NCBI RefSeq assembly: GCF_025685415.1
Contig: NZ_JAGSYB010000001.1
Coordinates: 1 to 64,000, forward strand
Source of the DNA: Terriglobus aquaticus
Lineage (GTDB): Bacteria > Acidobacteriota > Terriglobia > Terriglobales > Acidobacteriaceae
DNA: 64,000 nt
Direction: 5' to 3'
The notes beneath the pieces were generated by a model. The model was not told the DNA's origin, did not search any database, and worked only from the letters and a program-made list of their open reading frames with translations. Below, piece after piece: positions 63,480 through 64,000 of the stretch; positions within the stretch are counted from its first letter, which is position 1, and every line of letters starts with the position of its first letter. A program made the position numbers and the translations under genes.

Positions 63480-64000
63480 CTATTGCTGATGCGTGTCCGG
63501 CTGGTCGGGGTCGGGCTGGGAGGCTGCGGGGGCGCCGCTGCTGGAGGCCGGGTGCCGTGGGACGAGATGGAGGCGTGATGCGAGCCGGGGAGGCAGGTGG
63601 ACGATGCCACGGCGGGCCAGAAGCGCGGTCACGCCCAGAGCGAGCAGCACCAGCACGAACACCATGGCGATGACGCCGGCCCAGCGGGCGCGGCGGCCTT
63701 CGAAGCGCTCGCTGCGGCTGCGTTTTACGTTCTCCGCGAACTCAGCCCAGTTTTCGTTCTCGTGCTCGGGGTCAACGCCGTGGCGACGGAGAGCATCGAG
63801 GAACGCGGTGATCGTGGCGTCTTCGTCGAGGCCGACGTAGCGAGCGTAGGAGCGGACGATGCCCCGGTTGAAGATGCCGCCGGGAAGCTCGCGGAAGCGC
63901 TCATTTTCGAGGGCGCTGAGGTTGCGCAGAGAAACGCGAGTGCCGACGGATATGTCGTCGAGCGCGATGCCGCGCTCCTCGCGTGCCGACCTGAGACCTT
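63480..64000 (-). CDS. RodZ-like HTH membrane protein (partial)
   Basis: The window cuts this gene; the first complete codon is 63996-63998 and the stop is TAG at 63480-63482. The visible 173 residues start with GLRSAREERGIALDDISVGT, an HTH_25 domain like RodZ, which shapes the cell via MreB. It continues with LENERFRELPGGIFNRGIVRSYARYVGL, a basic segment, one transmembrane helix (AGVIAMVFVLVLLALGVTALL) and a short Pro/Ser-rich C-terminus. The large periplasmic DUF4115 domain of RodZ is absent, so this is a short family member. Confidence 0.8.
   Translation of the reverse strand, partial: GLRSAREERGIALDDISVGTRVSLRNLSALENERFRELPGGIFNRGIVRSYARYVGLDEDATITAFLDALRRHGVDPEHENENWAEFAENVKRSRSERFEGRRARWAGVIAMVFVLVLLALGVTALLARRGIVHLPPRLASRLHLVPRHPASSSGAPAASQPDPDQPDTHQQ

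Overview
This window is a GC-rich chromosomal segment that looks like an acidobacterium, most likely class Terriglobia. That placement is inferred from gene content: an Oar-like TonB-dependent receptor with an N-terminal carboxypeptidase-regulatory domain, VanZ-like proteins, PEP-CTERM proteins, a GH15/pentose-phosphate cluster, and zinc-type (C+) S14, S4 and L36. No rRNA or tRNA gene was found, so it could not be confirmed from a marker RNA. I see no plasmid, phage or transposase genes.

Layout. (1) 1-3900: the last 13 codons of EF-Tu (tuf) and its terminator. Next come a DUF72 gene and a frameshifted zinc-less alcohol dehydrogenase/quinone reductase gene on the minus strand, then a PAS histidine kinase on the plus strand. 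These three genes sit between tuf and rpsJ and are bracketed by a near-identical 25-bp direct repeat. (2) 3901-22501: a complete S10-spc-alpha ribosomal supercluster from rpsJ to rplQ, including secY, adk, map, infA (TTG start), rpmJ and rpoA. Its intergenic gaps are unusually long and hold many hairpins, two of them terminator-like. (3) 22595-24698: two tail-to-tail VanZ-family genes and an Fe/Mn superoxide dismutase. (4) 24875-35403: a carbon-flux cluster of GH15 glucoamylase, transketolase, RpiB, an SDR, an NAD-type 6-phosphogluconate dehydrogenase, glucose-6-phosphate dehydrogenase, 6-phosphogluconolactonase and glucokinase. (5) 35474-43178, minus strand: a small conserved-looking gene and a cofactor/competence operon nadC-birA-coaX-unknown-RlmD-like methyltransferase-comEC. 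(6) 43254-49092: a small membrane protein, a cold-shock protein, ValRS, a PEP-CTERM protein and a secreted CE1-type esterase. (7) 49248-53552: a long BamD-like TPR protein, rpe, a HAD phosphatase and hisA; hisA lies between dispersed repeats. (8) 53803-58390: an orphan FtsX-type permease, a polytopic membrane protein of polysaccharide-polymerase type, a transglutaminase-like protein and a second PEP-CTERM protein. (9) 58487-64000: metK (TTG start), a 1166-aa TonB-dependent receptor and the C-terminal part of a RodZ-like HTH membrane protein.

How the genes work together. Region 4 forms one coherent route. The glucoamylase frees glucose from alpha-glucans, Glk makes glucose-6-phosphate, Zwf, Pgl and Gnd run the oxidative branch, and RpiB and transketolase the non-oxidative branch. 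Rpe, the missing epimerase, is encoded about 16 kb further on. The ribosomal cluster is typical in gene order, but it is separated from tuf and carries charged tails on several products.

No obvious undescribed defence or mobile system was found. The best candidates for follow-up are the repeat-flanked insert between tuf and rpsJ, the hairpins inside the ribosomal cluster, the BamD-like protein with no cysteine and a long tail, the unknown gene embedded in the cofactor operon, the terminator-like hairpin directly before valS, and variant active-site residues in CoaX and the transglutaminase-like protein.
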